NCBI GenBank assembly: GCA_902810755.1
Contig: CADDYT010000003.1
Span: 1 to 64,000, forward strand
Source of the DNA: Chloroflexota bacterium
GTDB taxonomy: Bacteria; Chloroflexota; Ktedonobacteria; Ktedonobacterales; Ktedonobacteraceae
Length of the DNA: 64,000 nt
Direction: 5' to 3'
Position numbers and translations under genes: made by a program. Positions 9,401 through 17,600 of the stretch are shown here, piece after piece. Each line of letters opens with the position of its first letter. Positions within the stretch are counted from its first letter, which is position 1. The notes under the pieces were generated by a model. That model saw only the letters and a program-made list of their open reading frames with translations. It did not search any database and was not told where the DNA came from.

Positions 9401-11702
9401 TGTTGACCACCGCCGTCTGCACGCTGATCTGGCCCGTGCTGTCGCTGTTGGACAACGTCCACTTGCTCAGGTCTCCGCTCTCAAAGCCATCGCTGAAGTA
9501 CACATTTGATCCACCGGTCACACCGGTACCAGTGAGAGCAACGCTCTGCGGGCTATCTGAGGCATTATCGGCCAGGGTCAGACTGGCGCTACGCGAGCCG
9601 GTGGCGCCGGGGGAGAAGGTCACATTGATGGTGCAGGAAGCGTTAGCCGCCAGCGTGCTGGAACCGGAGGGGCAGTTGTTCGTCTGCCCAAAATCGCCTG
9701 CATTCGTTCCCGTGAAGCCGATGCTACTGATGCTCAGAGGCAGTGTGCCGCTATTTGTCAACGTCACCGCCTGTGACGGAGTGCTTGAGCCAACAGCCTG
9801 GTTGCCAAAGCTGATACTGGTCGGACTCAGCGTGGCGGCAGGCGCATTCGTATAGCCGGTTCCCTTGAGGGCAACATTTTGTGGGCTGTCGGGGGCGCTA
9901 TCAGTGATTGTCACACTGGCGCTACGACTGCCATTTGTGGTCGGCGTAAAGGTCACGTTGATCGTGCAAGAGGCACCAGCAGCCAGGCTATTTGGACAAT
10001 TGTTGGTCTGCGCAAAGTCGCCCGCGTTGGTTCCGGTAATGGCAATGCTACTGATGCTCAAAGCACTCAAACCATTGTTGGTCAGCGTGACAGCCTGCGC
10101 GGCGCTGGTGGTGCCTGGCGCCTGATTGCCAAAGGTCAGGCTGGTAGGACTCAAATTGACAGCCGGTACCAGACCTGTCGTGAAGGCGTTGAGAATATTG
10201 GTCGTCATCTGCTGGATACCGGCATTGGCGTAGGTATTGCCCTGAATATTCGCCAGTCCCCAGCTCCACTGGATAGTTCCGGCAGCAAAGACCCACGCCC
10301 CACTGGCCGCTTTATAGATGGTCGCGTTAGAAACGGAATTTCCCACGCCGCAGCAAGCGACGACAGGAGAATTACCGAGGACAGTTAAACCGGATGGCGT
10401 AAAGCCATTATTCCACACCCTGTCATATTCATAACCAACAATACCCGGTACCGACGAGCCATTGACAAAACCGGTTCCAGTATAGACCCAGTTTGAGGCA
10501 TTCTGTACGACAAAAGGATAGCTCTGGCCCACCTGTTCCTCGTACATCACCCCCATCAGCGCGTTTTCCGGCTGATTCACCACAGGATCGCGCCAGTTTG
10601 TCGTCACAATTGAATTGTTGACATTTAGCTCAGGGTCGGGACCGGGTGGATCGGACAGATCAGCAAAATCCTTGTAGCCAACCTCAACCCGATCCGGCAC
10701 CCCTGCCGCGTTCGCTTCAAAGCGAATCTGCCAGTACACGGCATTTCCTGAGAAGAAAGCGACATTCACCCCGGCATTGATGGCATTCTGGACATTCTGT
10801 CTCATGCCAGCCGACCAGTATTCATCATGGCCAACCGAGAGAAATGCCTTATGGTTGGTCAGAGGATTCACATTGGTATCGGTATCCACGTCAGTTGTGT
10901 ACGTGAGATCGAAGCCCTGGGACTCGGCCCAGTAGACGAACTTATATTCCCAGAAGAAATAATGGCCTGCGCCGTTGCTATCGCCGGAATTGAAAGGACG
11001 ATCAAAAGAAACTTTTGTCGCGTGTGCGTAGGGATAGATCTTTCCATTCGTGTTGTTGTTGTACAAACTGGTTCCACCCCAGACATTGTACGCCTCATAG
11101 GTGGTAACGCTGGTCTGAAAATCAATGGCTTCGTGCCCACCATCATCACGAACCACAAAAAAGATGAAGCTCGAATCCCCGTTGGCATCGGTCAATTTCG
11201 CCAGGTAGACGCCTGTGACCCAGTTCGAGGGGACATTCAAGGTCGCCGTTTTTGTCCAGTTGCACGAAATCATTCCTGTTTTTGGATCGGGGGTTGGTAT
11301 CGGCTGCTGCACACCCGGAAAGGTACCAAGAGAAGTAAGCTTGCGCGCCCCGACCCCGCCATAATAGCCGGTGCGATAAATATCTATAGTTACGCTGCTC
11401 GATGTGGTGGTGACATAAAAATCGATGGAATCGCCATGATTCACACTGATCTTTGAACCATATCCTGAAAGCGTTGTGTCATTGAGAACCGCGTTAAAAT
11501 CATTCCAGCCAGGCGTACCCGGATTGCTGTTCTCGATTTGAATGGCATTCAAACTGGCTGTGTGCGCGTGGGCGAGAATCGAGGAGGAAGGGTCTATAAA
11601 GGATTGCGGGAGAATCGCTGCGAGCATTCCTGCTATCAGCATCATCACAGGGAGCATAGATCGAACCAGGCGAGTAGAAACCCTCATGAATGGAAATCTC
11701 AT
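6429..11702 (-). CDS. Secreted modular protein: DMFase-beta-like domain plus three ASH-ASH-jellyroll units
   Basis: The protein has 1757 residues. I chose ATG 11702 (MRFPFMRVS) because AGGGGG (complement of 11709-11714) lies 6 bases upstream. A basic N-terminus and a hydrophobic segment around residues 17-36 form a signal peptide. Residues about 50-510 resemble the C-terminal region of N,N-dimethylformamidase beta-subunit-like proteins, with FLSVGHDEYWS and FFSGNAVYWQIRFE segments. The rest is three repeated units, each two ASH/choice-of-anchor-D immunoglobulin-like domains (LSPTSLTFGNQ start, NNCP cysteine motif, GTG end) followed by a jellyroll/LamG-like domain (SDGFESGD start, DIYFWNGA, WYxVEVxxNE). 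The jellyrolls start near residues 732, 1150 and 1567. Carbohydrate or surface binding is inferred for these modules; the substrate of the first domain is unknown. No C-terminal anchor is seen, so release from the cell is likely. Confidence 0.85.
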   Translation of the reverse strand: MRFPFMRVSTRLVRSMLPVMMLIAGMLAAILPQSFIDPSSSILAHAHTASLNAIQIENSNPGTPGWNDFNAVLNDTTLSGYGSKISVNHGDSIDFYVTTTSSSVTIDIYRTGYYGGVGARKLTSLGTFPGVQQPIPTPDPKTGMISCNWTKTATLNVPSNWVTGVYLAKLTDANGDSSFIFFVVRDDGGHEAIDFQTSVTTYEAYNVWGGTSLYNNNTNGKIYPYAHATKVSFDRPFNSGDSNGAGHYFFWEYKFVYWAESQGFDLTYTTDVDTDTNVNPLTNHKAFLSVGHDEYWSAGMRQNVQNAINAGVNVAFFSGNAVYWQIRFEANAAGVPDRVEVGYKDFADLSDPPGPDPELNVNNSIVTTNWRDPVVNQPENALMGVMYEEQVGQSYPFVVQNASNWVYTGTGFVNGSSVPGIVGYEYDRVWNNGFTPSGLTVLGNSPVVACCGVGNSVSNATIYKAASGAWVFAAGTIQWSWGLANIQGNTYANAGIQQMTTNILNAFTTGLVPAVNLSPTSLTFGNQAPGTTSAAQAVTLTNNGLSALSISSIAITGTNAGDFAQTNNCPNSLAAGASCTINVTFTPTTNGSRSASVTITDSAPDSPQNVALKGTGYTNAPAATLSPTSISFGNQAVGSSTPSQAVTLTNSGTLPLSISSIGFTGTNAGDFGQTNNCPSGSSTLAANASCTINVTFSPGATGSRSASLTLADNASDSPQSVALTGTGVTGGSNVYFSDGFESGDLSKWTLSNSDSTGQISVQTAVVNSGSYAVALTNASGQYSYINTALVGPQTLSYTRFYFRLSSVSGGTMLAVARNANNGNVWEVDYDANRHGLDIYFWNGANTLYSLSSAQNVISANTWYYVEVQLNEITSGQAQVWLNGVSLGTVNNDLSTANPYARLMFFNSAASSLYVDDVKVANAYIGALAPSPTAKVSPGSLTFSTQLTGTTSAAQTVSLTNSGTAALTISSIAVTGTNAGDFAQTNNCPGSLAVNASCTISVTFSPTSAGSRTASLKLTDNADDSPQSVALSGTGNANAPAVSLSPTSISFGNQTQGVSSPAQTITLTNSGTQPLSISSIGFTGTNAGDFAQTNNCPSGSSTLAANASCTINVTFSPGATGSRSASLTLADNASDSPQSVALTGTGVTGGSNVYFSDGFESGDLSKWTLSNSDSTGQISVQTAVVNSGSYAVALTNASGQYSYINTALVGPQTLSYTRFYFRLSSVSGGTMLAVARNANNGNVWEVDYDANRHGLDIYFWNGANTLYSLSSAQNVISANTWYYVEVQLNEITSGQAQVWLNGTSLGTVNNDLSTANPYARLMFFNSAASSLYIDDVKVDNGYNGAVAPAPTASLSPTSLTFASQLVGTTSAAQTVTLTNSGAASLTISTVKVAGTNAGDFAQTNNCPGSLAVNASCTISVTFSPAAVGSRVATLTVSDNADGSPQSIALSGFGYTNSPAVSLNPTIVNFGSQNTGSTSAVQTVTLTNSGNAALTINTVTVTGTNAGDFSQTNTCPISPATLAVNASCTISITFSPTAAGSRTASLTLTDNAANSPQIVTLNGTGISAGVYFSDGFESGDFSAWSRGTGGNGQATVQTVVVHSGNDAASFTNASGQYTMVSTALTGGAEPLTYTSFSFSLSSLSSTSLIAAAQDSNGKNVWIIYYDAGRQGLDIYFWNGAGTRYDLYSNTNVISANTWYTVEVEDNEASSGHGEVWLNGTSIGAFDGDLSTSTPYATFILYYEGVGTIYFDDVAVKNSF
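7819..8423 (-). repeat. Near-identical internal direct repeat, copy 1
   Basis: About 600 bases matching 9073-9677 at a constant offset of 1254 bases. It covers most of the second jellyroll domain and the end of the preceding ASH domain. The flanks diverge normally, which points to recent duplication or gene conversion within the gene. Confidence 0.85.
9073..9677 (-). repeat. Near-identical internal direct repeat, copy 2
   Basis: Partner of 7819-8423 inside the same gene. The encoded protein segments read the same from the ASH end through the jellyroll domain to the NEITSGQAQVWLNG stretch. Outside the block, substitutions appear at many third codon positions. Confidence 0.85.
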
Positions 11703-12025
11703 TGTATTCCCCCTATCGTTGTTCAACCATCTCAAGCGACATCGCGTGAAGCACTACTGTGTAATCAGGGGGCATCTCATCCTCTTTAAAAATACTGCTC
11801 CCTTTTATCTACTAACTTATTATCGTATGTAGCTGTAAAGGACATGTCTCTATCCAGGCATCGATTGAGTATTCGGAGCGATACATCGGTGCAGAAAAAG
11901 TTTTCTCAACTGTAATAGAGACTGTAGCTACTCAGAGAACAGAAGTGATTACAAAGAAGTCAACGTTACACAAACTAACAGAAAGTATGGACAGCAGTTT
12001 TTTTGTGTTTTCATTGCTTGATCTC
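11703..12025. other. Intergenic region, no gene seen
   Basis: This AT-richer stretch separates two genes that both read leftward. It should hold the promoter of the large secreted-protein gene and the 3' end of the DUF429 gene transcript. No convincing promoter, terminator or coding frame was found. Confidence 0.5.
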
Positions 12026-12865
12026 TCAAAGCCCTTCCTGAGAGAACAAAACAGGATCGACAATCCATCCTTCATCACTATCACAACCACGCGGGATACC
12101 ATAGCCGTTGGCGCGCTCTGTCCAGGCCCACGCGGCCTGGATGGCGCAGAGGAGGGCGTCGAGCCGGTCGGCCATGGGGTCGGCGATGAGGGTTTCAGCG
12201 AGCGGATCGGGAAGGGTGAGATGAAGACCGTAGTCGGCGAAAAGATCGGGTGAGCGCAGGGCCTGCACGAGCGCGCGACGCGCTGACCGTTGCTCCTCTG
12301 TCTGCCTGGCGCGCTCGTCGCTTTTGTAGCTGCGCGAGGCGAGCCAGCGGCGGGCGACGAGGGCAGGATAGCCTTCGAGGGCGACGCGGCTGTCATTGTT
12401 TGGACGGCAAGGCAGGATGTTGACGCCCGATTGTAGCAGGCGCGTGGCCCCCTGAAAAAACATTTTGCCAACGGGGACGCGATGCAGCATCATAGGACTG
12501 CGGGACTTTGCCAGCGCATCCGTCGTCCGCAGCAGGTGTTTCTGACCAGACGGCTGGCCGACACAGTAGCGAGTAAGGCTTTCCTCAAAGCCCGCTTTTC
12601 CCAGAGCGGCAATGTGCTGCACATAGTTTTCCCAGCGTTGCGGCCAGCCGAGATTTGCCAGCAGCGGGCGTGGCAGGCCAAAGGGGAAGTCGAAGGCGGC
12701 GCACCAGGGGCCAGGACTCTGGAGCAATGTCTCAAATTCCTTAAAAGTAGGCACGCTGAGACATTCCAGCAGGGTGAGCCGGTCATCGTGCAGGACGCAG
12801 AGGAGGCAGGTGATGGGCTTGCGGCGAGCGGGCGCGCTGGTGAAGTCAACGCCGAAGATGTGCAT
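12026..12865 (-). CDS. DUF429 domain protein
   Basis: The protein has 279 residues and begins MHIFGVDFTSAP, with AAFDFPFGLPR near residue 57 and MADRLDALLCAIQAAW near the C-terminus. These three acidic segments are typical of DUF429 proteins, which are thought to have an RNase H-like fold. Their biochemical role is not established and I do not assign one. The gene starts 11 bases after the MglA-like GTPase stop and is probably the last gene of the roadblock/GTPase operon. The linkage to signalling genes is positional only. Confidence 0.75.
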   Translation of the reverse strand: MHIFGVDFTSAPARRKPITCLLCVLHDDRLTLLECLSVPTFKEFETLLQSPGPWCAAFDFPFGLPRPLLANLGWPQRWENYVQHIAALGKAGFEESLTRYCVGQPSGQKHLLRTTDALAKSRSPMMLHRVPVGKMFFQGATRLLQSGVNILPCRPNNDSRVALEGYPALVARRWLASRSYKSDERARQTEEQRSARRALVQALRSPDLFADYGLHLTLPDPLAETLIADPMADRLDALLCAIQAAWAWTERANGYGIPRGCDSDEGWIVDPVLFSQEGL

Positions 12866-12876
12866 GGCCCACCTGG

Positions 12877-13452
12877 CTACAGTTGCGCCATGACGTTCTT
12901 GCTGATGGCACGCAGGGTGGCAAAAACGCCCTTGCCCTCGGAAGCGATGGCCTCGAAGGTCGGGACATGGCGGCGATTGAGGTAGCGATCCAGCACGCCA
13001 ACGGGCAAGGCGGTGGGCATGTCACGCTTGTTCCACTGGATGACATAGGGAAAGGTGTTCATGTCTTTGCCCAGGCGGCGCATATTCAGTTCCATTTCGG
13101 CAATACTCTGCACGTTTTCCTCAAATTTCTCGGCCTGCGAATCGACGACGAAGACGATGCCGTCCGCGCCGTTGAGAACGGCCAGGCGCGTGCGCTCGTA
13201 GAGAATCTGGCCGGGAACGGTATAGAGGTGGAAGCGGGTACGGAAGCCATGAACGGTGCCGAGGTCGAGCGGCAAAAAGTCAAAGAAGAGCGTGCGTTCG
13301 GTCTCTGTGGCAATGGAGAGCAACTCCCCGCGTGCCTGGGGGTTAATGCTCCTGAACACGTACTGGAGATTCGTTGTCTTCCCACAGTAGCCAATGCCAT
13401 AGTAAACGATCTTACAGTGAATCTCGTGTGCGGCAATATTGATCAGTGCCAT
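12877..13452 (-). CDS. MglA/Arf-like small GTPase
   Basis: This 191-residue small Ras-like GTPase is of the bacterial MglA type. The P-loop is GIGYCGKTTNL (about residues 20-30), the switch II region is TVPGQ (about 83-87), and the guanine-specificity motif is QWNKRD (about 138-143). MglA proteins are cytosolic polarity or signalling switches whose GTP hydrolysis is stimulated by roadblock/LC7 partners. Two roadblock genes lie directly upstream on the same strand (12-base gap to the nearest), matching that arrangement. Its output in this organism is unknown. Confidence 0.9.
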   Translation of the reverse strand: MALINIAAHEIHCKIVYYGIGYCGKTTNLQYVFRSINPQARGELLSIATETERTLFFDFLPLDLGTVHGFRTRFHLYTVPGQILYERTRLAVLNGADGIVFVVDSQAEKFEENVQSIAEMELNMRRLGKDMNTFPYVIQWNKRDMPTALPVGVLDRYLNRRHVPTFEAIASEGKGVFATLRAISKNVMAQL

Positions 13453-13464
13453 GCATCAGAACCT

Positions 13465-13959
13465 TTAGTCACGGAAGAGTAGATCGATCGTATCCTCAAC
13501 CGAGGAGCGGAACTGCACATTGATGACGGAGGACTTGGTGCGGGTCGTATCGGCTCGCACGCGCTCCAGAATGCGGCCCAGTTCGTCGGAAGCCTTCTTG
13601 GATAGCACTTTGACGAGGCCGATGTGCGTCAATTTATCGAAGACGATCACCAGCAGCCACTGCTCCTCCACCATCGTCGTATAGATATTTTCGTGGACGC
13701 CCTGCTGAAAGATGGTGCGGAAATCTTTCTCGCCAAGCAACTCGGCCACGTGACGCGACGAGGAGAACGCGCCGGCCAGCAGCGCGCCCAGCGTGGTTGC
13801 GTTGCGTCGAGTCCCGCTGCCTTGTGTGGCGATCACCTGCCCACTTTTGTCAATCAGCATGACAGAAGTCGCATTGGTATCGCTCATCAATTTATTCAAG
13901 GAAGTGGTGATAGTGGTCAGTTCGCGATCTGAAATAACCAGATTAGTCAGTTGTTCCAT
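13465..13959 (-). CDS. Roadblock/LC7 domain protein (MglB-like)
   Basis: This 164-residue soluble protein has the roadblock/LC7 alpha-beta fold signature: an N-terminal helix, then VMLIDKSGQVIATQGSG, TTLGALLAGAFSSSRHVAELL and a C-terminal strand-helix. Such proteins dimerise and act as regulators or GTPase-activating partners for adjacent MglA-like GTPases. It starts MEQLTNLVISDREL and ends 12 bases before the GTPase gene. The C-terminal tail (VRADTTRTKSSVINVQFRSS) extends beyond the usual domain and is unrecognised. Confidence 0.88.
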   Translation of the reverse strand: MEQLTNLVISDRELTTITTSLNKLMSDTNATSVMLIDKSGQVIATQGSGTRRNATTLGALLAGAFSSSRHVAELLGEKDFRTIFQQGVHENIYTTMVEEQWLLVIVFDKLTHIGLVKVLSKKASDELGRILERVRADTTRTKSSVINVQFRSSVEDTIDLLFRD

Positions 13960-14022
13960 GTACCTCGACCTCTCAGTGTACAGGTTTGCCAGTTGTTATC
14001 TACTATTTGTTTCGTTCGCATG

Positions 14023-14388
14023 TTACGCGATATCCAGGGCTTCAAGAATTTCGTTGCGGCTCGCCTTCACGACATGGCGAATGCGAGCGATATTCGAAGC
14101 ATTATCAGAAAGAGTGACCATCAGGGCGAAATCCCCCAGCGGGTCAACGCTCACCAGGCCATTTTCAAACTCTACCAGCACACCCACCACACTGCCGCGC
14201 GAGATCTCCTGTCCCAGGGCATCAGCGGTACTCAGGCCGGTAGACATAATAGCGCCGATGGCCTCCATATCGTCCTTGCCATCACGGGTCAGCCCTTCAA
14301 TTAATAAACCGTCGCGACCAACCAGAATAGCCTGTCTAACCCCTGGAATAGCTAAAAATCGGCTTAATGTTTGTTTCAGATCGACCAT
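14023..14388 (-). CDS. Roadblock/LC7-like regulatory protein
   Basis: The protein has 121 residues from ATG 14388 (MVDLKQTLSRFL). A GAGGAAG site lies just upstream on the minus strand, and a longer frame from 14424 adds only a basic, improbable leader. The pattern LAIPGVRQAILVGRDGLLIEG followed by EAIGAIMSTGLSTADALG matches the roadblock/LC7 fold. It is first in the run roadblock, roadblock, GTPase, DUF429, all on the minus strand. Two different roadblock proteins next to one GTPase suggests a heteromeric regulator (inference). Confidence 0.82.
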   Translation of the reverse strand: MVDLKQTLSRFLAIPGVRQAILVGRDGLLIEGLTRDGKDDMEAIGAIMSTGLSTADALGQEISRGSVVGVLVEFENGLVSVDPLGDFALMVTLSDNASNIARIRHVVKASRNEILEALDIA

Positions 14389-14577
14389 AGACTTCCTCGT
14401 TTTCCTCGCTCGATACTGCCGCACCTGACCTGATCTGTGAGCGTTGGACTCGACTCGATGGACAGGATAGAACCGTTGCTATTCTAACCCATCTAAGCAA
14501 ACAGCGCAAATGGGATGGGAAATCATGGCTAATCCTTGCAGGAATTCAGTTTCCTCTTCCAGATTCTTCACTACCAG

Positions 14578-14616
14578 CCGGGTGAAAACCCCATCAGCGG
14601 CGCAGTTTTCACCCGG
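14578..14616 (-). terminator. Hairpin after gltB
   Basis: A perfect 12-bp stem (CCGGGTGAAAAC at 14578-14589 with GTTTTCACCCGG at 14605-14616) begins 16 bases past the gltB stop on the minus strand. There is no clear T-run, so the role is inferred from position. Confidence 0.55.
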
Positions 14617-14631
14617 ATTGATTATCCTGCG

Positions 14632-17600
14632 CTACCGTGATTGAGCGAAGGCGATGTCGCGCTGTTCGTGGGCCTGGACGTAGTCGCGGGCGCTTTGCGT
14701 GCTGTCGGCGGGGGAGACGCGCCAGAAGAGGCGGTGCATGCGCGTCCATTCGGCGAGGAGCTGGGCGGCACGCCAACTGCGTGTCTTTTTGCGGTGCCAG
14801 GAAATGATGGTACGCAGGGCATCCAGTTCGTCGGCGTCTTCAATGCGCTGCAGGTCGACCAGTTCGGTGTTGCAGCGCATGGGGAAGGTGCCATTGGTGT
14901 CGAGGACGTAGGCGACGCCAGATGACATGCCGGCAGCGAAGTTTGGCCCCGTCTCACCGAGGATGACGACCAGACCCGCCGTCATGTATTCACAGGCGTG
15001 CGCGCCCGTGCCTTCGACGACGGCCAGCGCGCCACTGTTGCGCACGGCAAACCGCTCGCCCGCGCGTCCTGCCGCGAAGAGTTGGCCGCCGGTCGCCCCG
15101 TAGAGCGCGGTGTTACCCAGGATGGTGTTTTCGTGGGCGGCGAAACCGGCATCGACGGGTGGCAGCAGGACGATCTGGCCGCCGGTCATGCTCTTGCCCA
15201 CATAATCGTTGGCGTCACCATGCAGGATGAGGCGCATGCCGGGCAGGCAGAATGCACCGAAGCTCTGGCCCGCCGAGCCGTGGAAGGTGCAGGTGACACT
15301 GACCCCCGGCAGTCCGGCGTTGCCATAACGGCGCGCTATCTCCCCGGCCAGCGTGGCCCCGATGGCCCGATCGGCATTGGTAATGGTGTGCTGGATCAGG
15401 ACGCTGCGCTCGCCGGAAAGGGCCTCTTCCGCCCCGGCAAGCACCTCTCTGGCAAGCGAAGATGGCGCCTGTGAGGCCGATCTGTCCCGCGTCGGTGACG
15501 ATTTGCCGGGGGCAGAAACGAGCAGGGGCGTGAGGTCGATAGCCGGAGCGTTTTTGCCATCAGACACAGCCTCTCTATATTGCAGCAGGTCGGCGCGACC
15601 AATCAGGTCATCCAGGCGCGCAAAGCCGAGTTGGGCCAGCAACTCGCGCACCTCTTCGGCGATGAAGGTCAGGTAGTTGATGAGATAGTGCGGGGAGCCG
15701 CTGAATTTCGCGCGCAGGTCTTCGCGCTGCGTGGCGATCCCGGCAGGACAGGTGTTGAGATGGCACTGGCGCGCCATATCGCAGCCCAGCGAGACGAGCG
15801 CCGCCGTGCCAAAGCCAAACTCTTCAGCCCCCAACATGGCAGCGATCACCACATCGCGCCCCGTCTTGAGGCCGCCATCCGTGCGCACTGTGACGCGGCT
15901 GCGCAGGCCGTTGCGTAACAACACCTGCTGCGTCTCCGCCAGTCCGCGCTCCCAGGGCAAGCCAGCATGCTTGATCGATTGCAGCGGAGAGGCGCCGGTA
16001 CCGCCATCATGGCCGCTGATCAGCACATAGTCGGCGTGGGCTTTAGCAACGCCTGCCGCGATGGTGCCGACGCCGATGCTGGAAACCAGTTTGACGCCGA
16101 TGCGCGCGCCGGGGTTGACCTGACGCAGATCATAGATCAACTGCGCCAGGTCTTCGATGCTGTAGATGTCGTGGTGCGGCGGCGGCGAGATCAGCGCCAC
16201 GCCGGGGCTGGTATGGCGCAGGCGCGCGATAAACGGCGTCACCTTGTGCGGGGGAAGCTGACCGCCCTCGCCTGGCTTCGAGCCTTGCGCCATCTTGATC
16301 TCCAGTTCCTCGGCGCGCACCACATATTCCGTCGTCACGCCAAAACGGGCCGAGGCCACCTGCTTGATCTTGCTGCTAACCGGAAAGCCGTTCAACTGCT
16401 CCGCGTACCACTCAGGCGCTTCGCCCCCCTCGCCTGTATTGTTACGACCGCCAATGCTGTTCATAGCGGCGGCAATGGTGCGATGCGTCTCCGGGCTGAG
16501 CGCGCCAATCGACATGGCCGAGATGACGAAACGCGCCCGGATGCTTTCCATTGGCTCAACTTCCTCCAGCGGAATCGGCTCGGCGGGCGCGAAGGTGAGC
16601 AGGTCGCGCAGTGCGGTAGGCGGGCGCGAGTAGACCATCTGAGTGAAACGCCGGTAGTCCTCTTGCACTCCGCTGCGCGCCGCCTGCTGTAAAGCGCGCA
16701 CCAGCAGGGGGTTGAAGGCGTGATATTCGGCGTCACGGCGAAAACGAATGCGTCCGAGGTCAACCAGTTTACGTTTGCGCCCGACGGCAGGTTCTTTGAC
16801 AGGGACCGGATGAGCCGACGCAGGATCGTCGCCGGTGAGAGCCGTAACGGTACGGCAGTGGGCCAGCGTTTGTTCGGCGATCTGGACAAGGCCGATTTTT
16901 CCAGGATGGAAGGGGGAACCGGCGAAGCAGCGTTCGACCAGCGCCGGTTCAAGCCCGATCACCTCGAACTGGCCGGCCCCGATGATGTTGCGCACGGTTG
17001 AGATGCCCATACGCGCCATGATCTTGCGCAGACCATCCTCAATGACGTGCAGGTATCGCTCCTCAGCCTGCTCCGGCGTGATCTCTTCAAGATGGCGCGC
17101 CCCGGCCAGGGAACGCACGCTTTCCAGCGCGAGATACGGCACAACGGCCTCCGCGCCATAGCCAAGCAGGAGAGCAAGCTGGTGAACATCCCAGGCTGAG
17201 GCGGTCTCACAGACCAGCGAGACGCAGGTGCGCAGCCCCTGACGCGCGAGGGAGCAGTGAACGGCCCCAACCGCCAGCAGCATGGGAACAGGCGCTTGCT
17301 CCACGCTGGCCTCGCGATCACTTAAAATGAGTAACCCGGCGCCATCGGCCACTGCCGCGACGGCCTCGTGTTCCAGACGGGCAAGGGCCTCCTCAAGCCC
17401 CCGCGAGCCGTGCGCGGCGACAAACGTTGCGCTGAGCAGGCGCGCGCGGAAGCCCTCCGCCTTCAGGTCACGCAGGGTTTGTAGCTGCGCCTCCGTTAAG
17501 ATTGGCGTTTCCAGGTGCAGCAATTGCGCGTGCTGCGGCGTCTCCGCGAGCAGGCTCTGCCGCCGACCCAGATAGCAGTCCAGCGACATGACGATACGCT

